64,000 bases of DNA, from positions 327,929 to 391,928 of the forward strand of contig PHCB01000001.1 in the NCBI GenBank assembly GCA_002842095.1. Direction: 5' to 3'. This document shows, one piece after another, positions 35,844-44,566 of the stretch. This DNA is from a candidate division BRC1 bacterium HGW-BRC1-1. Its GTDB lineage: Bacteria; Sumerlaeota; Sumerlaeia; Sumerlaeales; Sumerlaeaceae. Under the pieces are notes generated by a model. That model ran no database searches, had not been told where the DNA came from, and saw nothing but the letters and a program-made list of their open reading frames with translations. The position numbers and the translations under genes are program-made. Position 1 is the first letter of the stretch, and each line of letters begins with the position of its first letter.

Positions 35844-37354
35844 CAGAATTTCAGCGCATCCTTCAGGGCACCACCCACCACGTCGCCAACCTTTTCGATG
35901 GGGATACGTTCCTGGGTCATGGTGTCGCGGTTGCGCAGGGTGACTTGTCCGTCGGTCATCGTGTCGACGTCGACGGTCACGCAGAAGGGCGTGCCAATCT
36001 CATCCTGCCGGCGGTACAGTTTGCCGATGGCGGCCGTGTCGTCGTACACGGTATAGAAATGAGGCTTCAGATCGCGCGCCAGTTTGCGGGCTTTCTCCAC
36101 CAACTCGGGGCGGTTTTTCAGCAGCGGAAAGACGGCGCATTTGATGGGCGCCAGCGCGTAGTGCAGGCTCAGCAATTTGCGCGGCTCCTTGCCCTCGACG
36201 GCCTCCTCGCGGAAGGCGTCGCACAGGAACGCCAGCGTGCCGCGATCGGCACCGGCGCTGGGCTCGATGACGTACGGAATGTAGTGTTCGTTGAGTTCCT
36301 GATCGAAGTAACGCAGGTCCTTTTTGCTGTGGGTCATGTGCTGGGTCAGGTCGTAGTTGGTGCGATTGGCGATACCCTCCAACTCGCTCCAGCCGATGGG
36401 GAATTCGTATTCCACGTCCACGCAACCCTTGGCGTAGTGGGCCAACTCATCGCTGGCGTGGTCGCGCATGCGGAGTTTCTCGGCGCGGATGCCGTAGCGC
36501 AGATACCAGGCGTGACGCTGCTCCTTCCAGTGCTCCCACCAGTCCATGTCGGTGCGCTCGCCCTCGCGGCATTTGTCGCCGGGCTTGCAGAAGAACTCGA
36601 GCTCCATCTGCTCGAACTCGCGGGTGCGGAAGATGAAGTTTCCGGGAGTGATTTCGTTGCGGAAGCTCTTGCCGATCTGCGCGATGCCGAAGGGCAACTT
36701 GCGCCGCATGGTGGTGGAGACATTGTCAAAATTGACGAAGATACCCTGGGCCGTTTCGGGGCGCAGATAAACGACCGCTGCGGAATCCTGCACCGGGCCC
36801 ACGTGGGTTTGGAACATCAGATTGAACGCCCGCGGAGGGGTCAGCTCACCACCGCATTCGGGGCAGACGGCCTTCACCATTTCGGGCGGAAGCTGTTCGG
36901 CGGTCCAGAAACCTTTCGGCTGGCTGCTCCACTCCTTGGTTTGCTTCACCTTCTTCATGGCATCGTCGAAATTCTCTGCCGGCAAAATCAGCGTGATCGC
37001 AGCAACAGCCTCGTCGGCGGGTTTCAGCAGGACACCCGTGAATGCGGGCAGGTGATCCTCGCGAAAGCGGCGGCGACAGCCTTTGCAATCCACGAGGGGG
37101 TCACTGAACGAGGCCACGTGACCGCTGGCGATCCAGGCGTCGGGGTGCATGAGAATGGCCGCATCGAGACCCTCGATGTCGTCGCGCTCGTAAACCATCG
37201 CGCGCCACCAGGCTTCCTTCACGTTGCGCTTCAACTCCACGCCGAGGGGGCCGTAATCCCACGTGCTGGCCAGTCCGCCGTAAATCTCGCTGGATTGAAA
37301 AATGAGTCCGCGGCGCTTGGCCAGCGATACAATGGCGTCCATGGTTACCGACAT
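35843..37354 (-). CDS. glyQS: Glycyl-tRNA synthetase, homodimeric class II type
   Basis: The 503-residue single-chain enzyme of the archaeal/eukaryotic and Thermus type charges tRNA-Gly, in contrast to the two-subunit GlyQ/GlyS form. The N-terminus has [20 protein letters not shown] and [20 protein letters not shown] zinc-site-like CKGCRRRFR and a second CPECGG follow. Class II motif 2 region is [23 protein letters not shown], preceded by [14 protein letters not shown]. The C-terminal anticodon-binding domain begins near [16 protein letters not shown]. It leads the operon with methyltransferase, GT4 and UGM genes. Confidence 0.97.
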   Translation of the reverse strand: MSVTMDAIVSLAKRRGLIFQSSEIYGGLASTWDYGPLGVELKRNVKEAWWRAMVYERDDIEGLDAAILMHPDAWIASGHVASFSDPLVDCKGCRRRFREDHLPAFTGVLLKPADEAVAAITLILPAENFDDAMKKVKQTKEWSSQPKGFWTAEQLPPEMVKAVCPECGGELTPPRAFNLMFQTHVGPVQDSAAVVYLRPETAQGIFVNFDNVSTTMRRKLPFGIAQIGKSFRNEITPGNFIFRTREFEQMELEFFCKPGDKCREGERTDMDWWEHWKEQRHAWYLRYGIRAEKLRMRDHASDELAHYAKGCVDVEYEFPIGWSELEGIANRTNYDLTQHMTHSKKDLRYFDQELNEHYIPYVIEPSAGADRGTLAFLCDAFREEAVEGKEPRKLLSLHYALAPIKCAVFPLLKNRPELVEKARKLARDLKPHFYTVYDDTAAIGKLYRRQDEIGTPFCVTVDVDTMTDGQVTLRNRDTMTQERIPIEKVGDVVGGALKDALKF

Positions 37355-37487
37355 GTCAGAGATTCCTATTCGTGCTTGTTAGTTTCAGAGATGAATGGTT
37401 TTCAGCCGGGAGGGGCCTGTTGCAATCACAATCAAGGAATCCATAAAATCATTCCCGCGTAATGAAGACTCGCGCGGCGCGTTGAGT

Positions 37488-38366
37488 TTACTTCAAGGCA
37501 TCGCCACGCAGCACAGCGCCGTCGGCGGTGCGCATGAAGCCGCGCAAACCGTCTGGCAGCACCACCCGCGTCCATGCAGGATCAGCCTCGAATTGCAGAC
37601 GTGGCAAACGAGACCCTTCCACCGCATAACCCACCTGTGGGAATTCATCGCCCGGCCCGCTGAACACGGAAGCGCGTTTCTCCAGCACGACCACATGCGA
37701 AATTGAGTGAGCCTGATAACGCCGCACCCCGGCGGGGATGGCAACAATCAGCGCCATGGCCACTGTTATCCATGCGGCGCGGCGCCAGATGGCAATCCCG
37801 CGGGCACCTCCCCGACGAACCCACAACCAGGCCGCCACACACACCCCGGCGGCCGCATAGCAGATCGCGAAAAGCGTCCACCATTCGCCGAGTGTAAAGA
37901 AGCGAACCCAACGCCCGGGAGCGCCGAAAAAATCGGGAGGAGCCTCGTGTTCACCGGGGGGCAGCACCCGCGCGAAGTTGGCTCGCAAGTCTGCATCGCG
38001 GGGAATCCAGTTGAACGCCCGCGAGTAGTTCAACACCGCCTCACCTGTGGACCCCAATTGCGCCGCAGTGTTGCCACGGTTGTAAAAAAGATGGGGCGAT
38101 ACAAGTCCTTCCTCGATGAGGGCCTGATACCATCCGGCAGCGGCGGGAAAATCCTGCTGGCGGTAGGCTGCGTTCCCGGCGTCAAAAGCGGCCTGATCGG
38201 TCGCCCCCTCTGCGGAGGGAGCGGTTGCAACGGTTGGGGCGGTCGTCGTTGTTTCCACGGCGATGGCGGACCCCGTTGTCTGCACGCCCAGCACTGGAGC
38301 GGGGGCAAATAGTACCATGCAAATGGCGGCGAGGATTGCTTTGAGAATCAATGGCTGCACTCTCAT
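37488..38366 (-). CDS. batE: BatE-like TPR and SH3 membrane protein
   Basis: The 292-residue protein has a signal or anchor helix (about 8-27) and a TPR pair (AAFDAGNAAYRQQDFPAAAGWY, HLFYNRGNTAAQLGSTGEAV). Two transmembrane helices follow (about 160-220), then a C-terminal SH3-like domain (KRASVFSGPGDEFPQVGYAVEG). This is the BatE arrangement. It is the last gene of the Bat operon, overlapping batD by 4 bp. Bat proteins are linked to envelope stress and oxygen tolerance in Bacteroides and spirochaetes, with no defined biochemical activity. Confidence 0.85.
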   Translation of the reverse strand: MRVQPLILKAILAAICMVLFAPAPVLGVQTTGSAIAVETTTTAPTVATAPSAEGATDQAAFDAGNAAYRQQDFPAAAGWYQALIEEGLVSPHLFYNRGNTAAQLGSTGEAVLNYSRAFNWIPRDADLRANFARVLPPGEHEAPPDFFGAPGRWVRFFTLGEWWTLFAICYAAAGVCVAAWLWVRRGGARGIAIWRRAAWITVAMALIVAIPAGVRRYQAHSISHVVVLEKRASVFSGPGDEFPQVGYAVEGSRLPRLQFEADPAWTRVVLPDGLRGFMRTADGAVLRGDALK

Positions 38367-40348
38367 CTCAATGCCTCCATGCCTTGCAGCATTTGTGTCG
38401 CCTGATCCAGGTCGTTGTTCATGGTGGCGAGGTTAGTGCCACCGGGCGCGTATCGGCGCTGGTCGCAACGCTCGAGCAGAACGCGAACCTGAGTAACTAA
38501 ATCTTTCGATGCGCCGTGATGCTCCAACTCATGAGAGACCTCTTCGAGGGTCGGGCTGACTCCCGACATGAAACGATCGCCGATGTAACCACGAAGCGTT
38601 GTCGCCAGAGTTTCATAAAACTCGCCCGTGGTACTCTCGTTCAACAGACGACGTGCTTGTTTCAACCTCTGGCGAGACGCGGCACTGGCGGCAGCAGGCC
38701 GCCGACTTTTGCGCGATTGAACCAGCGACAGTCCAAACACCCCTGCCACCAGCAACGCAGGCAGCGCCAACACAAGCCAGAACCATCCGCCCTGCGCCGA
38801 GCCGAAACCGGGGCGAACCGTTTCAAGCCGACCCTCGCGGATGTAACGCATCGCATCGCCGTTGGTGATGGTTGTCATGTCGTCGTTTGGCTGGGGGGCG
38901 GTTTCCACCGGACCAGTCGCCGTGAGGGCGCTCTGCGGATTCTTGCTCGGCCCCACATCCAGCGCCAGCGGTGCCGAGTGGATTTGCTCATATTGCGAGG
39001 TGGACGGATTGAAAACCGTGTAGCTCACCGCAGGAATTTCCACGTGGCCCGGCTTGTTGGCCCTCAGCAGGAAGTCGAAGGTTTTTGAACTAACCAACAT
39101 GTTGTTTTCCACACGGCGGGCGGTGGTGGAGCGCGGTGGTTCAAGGAGTTTCAGGCCGTCGGGGACGTTGAGGTCCGGGTCTGGCAGCGAGGCAGCATCG
39201 CCCTGACCTTCAATTTTCACCGAGAGCTTAACGATGTCATCGGCGGCCACGTCGTTCTGTTTGTCCAGCTGTGCGGAAATCTTGAAGTTGCCCACGGCCC
39301 CGCCGAAGTTCGCCGGCTTGCCCTGGTCGGGCAACGGTTTCACATCCAGCGGGGTTGTGGGTGATGAAGCGACAAGTGTCACCCATCCCCCACCCATCAT
39401 CGCGCCGCCAAAAAACGGATCGTCCCCAAACATACCAAAGGGATCCGCCGACCCGCGCGCGTTGGGTCGTGCGTCGCGAATCATCAGTTCGAGACGGAAT
39501 GGCTCGATGGTCAGTTCTCCGGACTTGGTGGGAATTGCAGCAACCTGATGCAGCGCGGCAACGGCAAAGCGACGCCCCCCAAGGGTTTGTTCCTTGAGGG
39601 TTAACTGACGCGGAATATCAAAGATCGTTTCCTTAACGAACTGCGCCATGTCTGGAATCTCGGCATTGCGCAAGCCCAGTGCATTGGAAAGTCCCGCTTT
39701 GCGGAGGGCGTCCAGATCAATGTAAAGATGATGGCTCACCAGCACCTGTTGGCCGGCATACACAGATTCGGGCTGGACAGTGGGCACGATAAAGACCGCA
39801 CCCCGCAGCGCCCGTTGGAGAGCCGGTTCGCCGGAAACCAGAGGATCGACCACGCGTCCCTGCAAGGCCGGAGGAAGCGCGGGCGCGGGAGGCGCTTTCG
39901 CCACATTGAGCGAGACAGAATTGCTGCGATATTGCTCGCCCCCGACATCGATAACCGAGGCGGGCAGAATAAGCGTCCCTTCCTTGCGGGGAACGAAGGT
40001 GTAACGAAGTTCAACAGCCTTCACCATCGTCATGGTGCCGTTGACGATCTGCGTCGTCTGTCGGCGCTGGGACCCGGCCGAATCCCACTGTTCCAGACCA
40101 AGCCTTTCGGCATCGGCCGTGGGAAGTGTGGGCTGGGGAGGATCGGCTCCGGTAAACACTATCGAGAGAATGTAGAGGACGGTGTCGCCCACCATGGCCT
40201 GTTCGGGTTCCAGGCGGGCCTCAAGCGTGTATTGCCCCGACGACTGGGCGCGAGCCGACGTGGCGAGCGAGAGGAGCATGACCGCCAACGCCGCCACAAG
40301 GTAGGATGCAAAACGACAACGGTGGATTCGTGGGAAGCGAGTCATCAC
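38363..40348 (-). CDS. batD: BatD-family protein
   Basis: The 661-residue protein starts with a signal peptide (AALAVMLLSLATSARA). A long periplasmic region of Ig-like domains follows, typical of BatD: QYTLEARLEPEQAMVGDTVLY, then YTFVPRKEGTLILPA, then repeats with FDFLLRANKPGHVEIPAVSY. There is one transmembrane helix near residue 530 (GWFWLVLALPALLVAGVFGL) and a C-terminal cytosolic helical domain (DRFMSGVSPTLEEVSHELE). It overlaps batC and batE by 4 bp each. It probably binds the VWA proteins BatA/BatB at the membrane (inference from the family). Confidence 0.9.
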   Translation of the reverse strand: MMTRFPRIHRCRFASYLVAALAVMLLSLATSARAQSSGQYTLEARLEPEQAMVGDTVLYILSIVFTGADPPQPTLPTADAERLGLEQWDSAGSQRRQTTQIVNGTMTMVKAVELRYTFVPRKEGTLILPASVIDVGGEQYRSNSVSLNVAKAPPAPALPPALQGRVVDPLVSGEPALQRALRGAVFIVPTVQPESVYAGQQVLVSHHLYIDLDALRKAGLSNALGLRNAEIPDMAQFVKETIFDIPRQLTLKEQTLGGRRFAVAALHQVAAIPTKSGELTIEPFRLELMIRDARPNARGSADPFGMFGDDPFFGGAMMGGGWVTLVASSPTTPLDVKPLPDQGKPANFGGAVGNFKISAQLDKQNDVAADDIVKLSVKIEGQGDAASLPDPDLNVPDGLKLLEPPRSTTARRVENNMLVSSKTFDFLLRANKPGHVEIPAVSYTVFNPSTSQYEQIHSAPLALDVGPSKNPQSALTATGPVETAPQPNDDMTTITNGDAMRYIREGRLETVRPGFGSAQGGWFWLVLALPALLVAGVFGLSLVQSRKSRRPAAASAASRQRLKQARRLLNESTTGEFYETLATTLRGYIGDRFMSGVSPTLEEVSHELEHHGASKDLVTQVRVLLERCDQRRYAPGGTNLATMNNDLDQATQMLQGMEALR

Positions 40349-41421
40349 CAGTCTTTTTCCATCCTTTCATTGGTTGGTTTCTGATTGCCATAGAACCGCT
40401 GCAACGCCTCACGGTCGTTGTCGGGCAGACCGTTGAGTAACCGCTCCACGTCTTCTTTCGACATCTCGGGCGGCTGCTCGGGCGATTGGGTGTCGGGGTT
40501 TCCGGCAGTCGCATCGTCACCCTTGTCGGGCGGAGGTGTGGCATTAGGCGGCGGGGTCGCTTGGGGCGTTGGCCCGGGTGTCGGCGTGGGCTGACCCTCG
40601 GGTTGCTCGTCCTTCTGGTCCTTCTGGTCCTGCTGCTCGTCCTTCTGTTGATCGCCGTCCTTGCCCTTTTGCTCGTCCTTTTTCTGTTGGTTTTGCTGGT
40701 CCTGCTGCTGCTGATCCTTTTGCTCTTGGTCTTGGTTTTGTTGGTCTTCTTTGTTCTGCTGCTGATCTTTCTGATCTTGCTGTTGCTGTTGGTCGTCCTT
40801 CTGTTGGTCGTCCTTCTGGTCCTGCTGCTGCTGCTTTTTTTCTTCTTCCTGTTTCTTCAGTAAATCTTCGAGTTGCCGGCGCGCGACTTCGTAATTGTAG
40901 CTCGTGTCATTCAAATTTTGTTCGCTCAATACCGTCTGCCCCATCGTGAGCGCTTCGCGATATTTCTCCAGCGAACTCTTCAAAAGTGAGATGGTCTTCT
41001 CTGTGGCATCTTTTGCATTCTCAGCGCCCTGGGTCTGACTATTTTGCAGACCTTCGAGCGCTTCTCTGGCCTGGTGTTGCTCCACAAGACCTGCTCCGGC
41101 ACGCGAGCGAGTAACGAGTCCTAAATTGTTCTCGTCATACACGCCAGTCAGTTGCTCCAACGCCTTGTCGGGTTTGCCCTCTTTGAAGTTCGAGAGGCCG
41201 AGATTAAATTTCAGCCTCGGATCGTTTGGATCGATCTTGATGGCCTCTTCATAAAGCCGGGCAGCTTCTTCGAAATTGCCCGCTTCATAGGCCTCTTTTG
41301 CCTTGTTGGCCTTCAGCGAAACTTCGCCGGGAAAGGCCGCGCCCGCGACGGCTGCCAGCGCCGTTATCAATGCCGACAGCATGAGACGCACGGTAAACGC
41401 TTTGGCTTGAAAACCCATCAT
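40345..41421 (-). CDS. batC: BatC-like TPR protein with Gln/Asp/Lys-rich linker
   Basis: The 358-residue protein carries a signal peptide (about 1-30) and two or three TPR units (NKAKEAYEAGNFEEAARLYEE, LKFNLGLSNFKEGKPDKALE). After about residue 190 it becomes an extreme low-complexity stretch of about 85 residues made of Gln, Asp, Lys and Glu, then a Pro/Thr-rich part. The last 45 residues (PPEMSKEDVERLLNGLPDND, ALQRFYGNQ) form a conserved-looking C-terminal motif seen in Bat-linked TPR proteins. It overlaps batB upstream and batD downstream by 4 bp each. Confidence 0.85.
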   Translation of the reverse strand: MMGFQAKAFTVRLMLSALITALAAVAGAAFPGEVSLKANKAKEAYEAGNFEEAARLYEEAIKIDPNDPRLKFNLGLSNFKEGKPDKALEQLTGVYDENNLGLVTRSRAGAGLVEQHQAREALEGLQNSQTQGAENAKDATEKTISLLKSSLEKYREALTMGQTVLSEQNLNDTSYNYEVARRQLEDLLKKQEEEKKQQQQDQKDDQQKDDQQQQQDQKDQQQNKEDQQNQDQEQKDQQQQDQQNQQKKDEQKGKDGDQQKDEQQDQKDQKDEQPEGQPTPTPGPTPQATPPPNATPPPDKGDDATAGNPDTQSPEQPPEMSKEDVERLLNGLPDNDREALQRFYGNQKPTNERMEKDW

Positions 41422-42440
41422 GCCACCACCTGACCCGGTCCACTGCGGCGGCGGCGCATGGCTCCTGTCATCAGCATTTCAAATGCTAACAGCCCGATGG
41501 CCGGACCGAGGAACCATTGAAACCGTTCCGTGTAAACGCGCATGGTCATCTCGGTCTGATCTTTCGCCTTCCTGCTTCTCAGTTGTGCGAGAATGGGTTC
41601 GATCTCCGCGTTACCGGTCGCGTTGGCTCGCACAGCTTTTCCACCGGTCCCGTCGGCAAGGCGGGTGAGGGTGAGGAAATCGAGTTTGGAGTTCACCGTG
41701 CCGCCCTGCGCATCCTGCTTATAGCTGCCGTCACTCAGCGGAATGGGCATTCCCTCGCTGGTTCCAATGCCGATCGTATAAACACTAATAGAAGCCGCCT
41801 TGGCAGCCGTCAGTGCCGCGTCGAGCTGACCGTCCTGATTCTCGCCGTCAGTCAGCAAAACCATCACCCGCTCGCCCTTGCCTGCGGTTTCGAAGGCGCG
41901 CACCGCCGCCTGCACCGCCGCGAGAATCGACGTCCCCTGCACCGGCACCGTGCCGGGGTTGATGGATTCCAGCGCCATGGAAGCCATGCGAATATCCATC
42001 GTGAGGGGACTCATCACAAACGCATCACCCGCGAAGGCGACCACACCCACACGTTCGCCTTGCGCGGCCCACAATATATTCTGCAACAGTTCCTTGGCGC
42101 GAGCGAGACGGTTGGGTTTGAAGTCCTGCGCCAGCATGCTGAGGCTCGTGTCCACCGCGACAATCAGATCCACGCCCCGGCTGCGGATGCGGCGATCTTC
42201 GTAACCCCACTGCGGCCGCGCCGCCGCCAGCACCGCCAGCGCCACGGTGATGAACAATACCGTCACGCGCACCCGCGCCCAGCCCTGGCTATAGTTGGGC
42301 ATCAGCGCATTCAACACCGCCGACGAAGCATAACGCGACAACATCGCCTTGCGCCGGGCAAGCATCAACCAGAGCAGCAGGACCGCCGCCGGCAACAGCA
42401 TCAAGGGGAAGAAGGCATCTGGATTTCCGAAGCGGATCAT
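41418..42440 (-). CDS. batB: BatB-like von Willebrand factor A membrane protein
   Basis: From the ATG at 42440, which overlaps the batA stop as ATGA and has GGAGG 7 bases upstream, the protein is 340 residues. Two N-terminal transmembrane helices (FFPLMLLPAAVLLLWLML and VTVLFITVALAVLAAARP) precede a VWA domain with an intact MIDAS motif (VDTSLSM). Later parts are RVGVVAFAGDAF, VPVQGTSI and VMVLLTDGENQDG. One transmembrane helix lies near the C-terminus. It is paired with BatA, and the two probably act together with the MoxR ATPase. Confidence 0.92.
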   Translation of the reverse strand: MIRFGNPDAFFPLMLLPAAVLLLWLMLARRKAMLSRYASSAVLNALMPNYSQGWARVRVTVLFITVALAVLAAARPQWGYEDRRIRSRGVDLIVAVDTSLSMLAQDFKPNRLARAKELLQNILWAAQGERVGVVAFAGDAFVMSPLTMDIRMASMALESINPGTVPVQGTSILAAVQAAVRAFETAGKGERVMVLLTDGENQDGQLDAALTAAKAASISVYTIGIGTSEGMPIPLSDGSYKQDAQGGTVNSKLDFLTLTRLADGTGGKAVRANATGNAEIEPILAQLRSRKAKDQTEMTMRVYTERFQWFLGPAIGLLAFEMLMTGAMRRRRSGPGQVVA

Positions 42441-43456
42441 CACGGCACCTCCACCCATCGCGTTGATTTCAAAATCGCCACGCTGCCAAGGGCCGCCAGA
42501 GCAAGCATCACCAGCCAGGGCGCAAGCTCGCGGAAGTTTTCAAACTGCGTACTCTCAACCCGGGTCTTTTCCAGATTGTCGATCTGATCATAAATGCCCG
42601 CGAGTTTCTTTTCGTCGGTGGCGCGGAAATATAGCCCGCCCGTCATCTGCGCAATTTGGGTCAACCCCTCTTCGTCGATCCCCGGTTCGCTTGGTCCAAA
42701 GATGGATGGGGGCGCATCGCTGCCCACGCCAATGGTGTAGACGCGAATCCCCAGAGTTTTTGCCGCCTCGGCCGCCACCAGTGGCGCCACTCGTCCGGCG
42801 TTGTTTTCGCCGTCGGTCAGCAAGATCACAACCTTGCTCTTCGCCTTGCTGTCTTCCAGTTTGGAAAGGGCCGTCATCAGTCCCATGCCGATGGCGGTTT
42901 GCTCGCCATTCACCAGAGAGAAGTTAATGCGTTCAATGAACTGGGCCAGCACGGGATAGTCGAAGGTCAGCGGAACCAACGCCGCGGCGTCCTTGCCAAA
43001 AATGACCAACCCGATGCGATCCCCTTTGCGCTGGCCGACAAATTCCGCAAGCACCTGCTTTGCGGCCTCCAACCGGGAAGGGAAAAAATCGTTGGCCCGC
43101 ATGGAGAGCGACACATCGAGCGACAGCATGATGTCGATGCCGTCGCTGAAAGCCTGTCGTTCCACCCGGCCGAATTGCGGACGCGCCATGGCAACGATAA
43201 GCGCAACCAGCGCAACCCCGCGCAGCGTCCACATCAGCGTGCGCCAGATGGTGCTGCTCGCCGTGTGGGCCATGGCTTTCTTCAACAGCGCCGCCGAACT
43301 GAATCGCAGTACCGCCGGCCGTCGCTTGTGCAGATACAAGGCACCCGCCAACACAAACGGCACGGCCAGTAACAGCAGCAGCCAAAGCGGCGATGCGAAG
43401 CGAAATTCCCCCGCTGACGTTGAGAACAATGGCTGATAGGCCCAGGCAAATTTCAT
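42440..43456 (-). CDS. batA: BatA-like von Willebrand factor A membrane protein
   Basis: The ATG at 43456 overlaps the previous stop (ATGA) and gives 338 residues. Two N-terminal helices (PLWLLLLLAVPFVLAGALYL and RGVALVALIVAMARP) lead to a VWA domain with MIDAS residues in LSLDVSLSMRAND. VVILLTDGENNAG and IRVYTIGVGSDAPP follow, and one C-terminal helix (ELAPWLVMLALAALGSVAIL) ends the protein. The frame extends 141 bp upstream, but that part lies inside the neighbouring gene and lacks a family match. Confidence 0.92.
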   Translation of the reverse strand: MKFAWAYQPLFSTSAGEFRFASPLWLLLLLAVPFVLAGALYLHKRRPAVLRFSSAALLKKAMAHTASSTIWRTLMWTLRGVALVALIVAMARPQFGRVERQAFSDGIDIMLSLDVSLSMRANDFFPSRLEAAKQVLAEFVGQRKGDRIGLVIFGKDAAALVPLTFDYPVLAQFIERINFSLVNGEQTAIGMGLMTALSKLEDSKAKSKVVILLTDGENNAGRVAPLVAAEAAKTLGIRVYTIGVGSDAPPSIFGPSEPGIDEEGLTQIAQMTGGLYFRATDEKKLAGIYDQIDNLEKTRVESTQFENFRELAPWLVMLALAALGSVAILKSTRWVEVP

Positions 43457-44520
43457 CGGCGCACCTGCCCTGTGGCCTGCCGGGCGCGACCATCCGGCGG
43501 TGGGGTTGCTGCCGGACCCGACACCTCGGGAGGCGGCTGCAACAGGAAACGGCTTTCGAGCACGATGCGCCGTCCGGTTTCCAATGCGCGCTTGCAACGC
43601 CCCGACTCGGGCACCAGTTGCGCAAACTTCACGAGATCAGCTTCAGCAATCAGACCCTCGATTTCTGCGTAAACAACGGAAGCTTCGGGTGTCTCGGCCA
43701 GCGTCCCCAGTAATTCCGTGGAGGTCTGTTCCATGGCATCAATCCCGAAGACGGCCCCGAGGTAGGCGCGCACTGCATCCGACACACGCGAGTAATGCTC
43801 TTTGATGAGATGCTTCTCCACGAGGTGGTCGCCTTCCACGCGGGCGAGTTCTTCCAGCGCGATCTGATCGGGCTTGGCCGGGGGACGCACATAGGCTATC
43901 ACGCGGCGTTTGAAATGATAAACCAACCAGGCGACAAGCGCGACCAGCACGAGCAGACCCGCGAACAGCAGGCCGGCCCACAAGGCTTTGGGCAGAGGAA
44001 TCGCCTCGGGGTCAGCAACCTCTTTTATGGGCAATTGTGCCGGGTCACTGTTGCTCGGCAGCAGACTTTCAACCATCACCGCCAGGGGGGCACTCAGCAA
44101 TGGCTGCGTGGTTGCGCCGACCCCGCCAAGACTCAGGCGAGCTTGGGGAACGGTGGTCTCCCCTGCCGCGAAAGCTATCAGTTCATAACGAAAGGTTTTG
44201 GTATCAAAGACCTCATCGTCCTTCTTCGAGGGACGTTCGGTAATCTTTCGAACGCTCCAGGTGGTCGGAAGATCCTTTAGCGTCGGCTCATCTGGAACGG
44301 GATCGACCACCGTCAGACTCGACAGATCATCGCCCCGCGCCGTGATCGACAGAGTGAGTGCCTCGCCCAAACGTACCTGAGTTGCGCTCACCGTGGTCTC
44401 CACCTGCAACGGTGCAGCCGCTGGCGTCGCGGGCGATGTCGCCAACAGCAGCGCAATCGCTGCCAGCGCAAGCATCGATCTCCCACCATTGATCAGGTAT
44501 GTGAGGTTCTGTCTCTTCAT
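43453..44520 (-). CDS. DUF4381-like / short BatD-like membrane protein
   Basis: The 355-residue protein has a signal peptide (LALAAIALLLATSPATPAAA) and one periplasmic Ig-like domain (LQVETTVSATQVRLGEALTL). A transmembrane helix lies near residue 185 (ALWAGLLFAGLLVLVALVAW), followed by a cytosolic helical domain (IKEHYSRVSDAVRAYLGAVFG, PEASVVYAEIEGLIAEADLV). The tail is Pro-rich. Proteins with this layout often stand between DUF58 and the VWA genes in MoxR/Bat operons. The molecular role is unknown. Confidence 0.75.
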   Translation of the reverse strand: MKRQNLTYLINGGRSMLALAAIALLLATSPATPAAAPLQVETTVSATQVRLGEALTLSITARGDDLSSLTVVDPVPDEPTLKDLPTTWSVRKITERPSKKDDEVFDTKTFRYELIAFAAGETTVPQARLSLGGVGATTQPLLSAPLAVMVESLLPSNSDPAQLPIKEVADPEAIPLPKALWAGLLFAGLLVLVALVAWLVYHFKRRVIAYVRPPAKPDQIALEELARVEGDHLVEKHLIKEHYSRVSDAVRAYLGAVFGIDAMEQTSTELLGTLAETPEASVVYAEIEGLIAEADLVKFAQLVPESGRCKRALETGRRIVLESRFLLQPPPEVSGPAATPPPDGRARQATGQVRR

Positions 44521-44566
44521 CGTTTATTTTTCTGATTCAGCGGGCATGCGCCCTGTTTAAAACGCC

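Noticed and set aside
35666..37462. 598-codon open frame on the plus strand opposite glyQS
   Set aside because: Shadow of the highly conserved glyQS coding strand; composition is typical of antisense frames.
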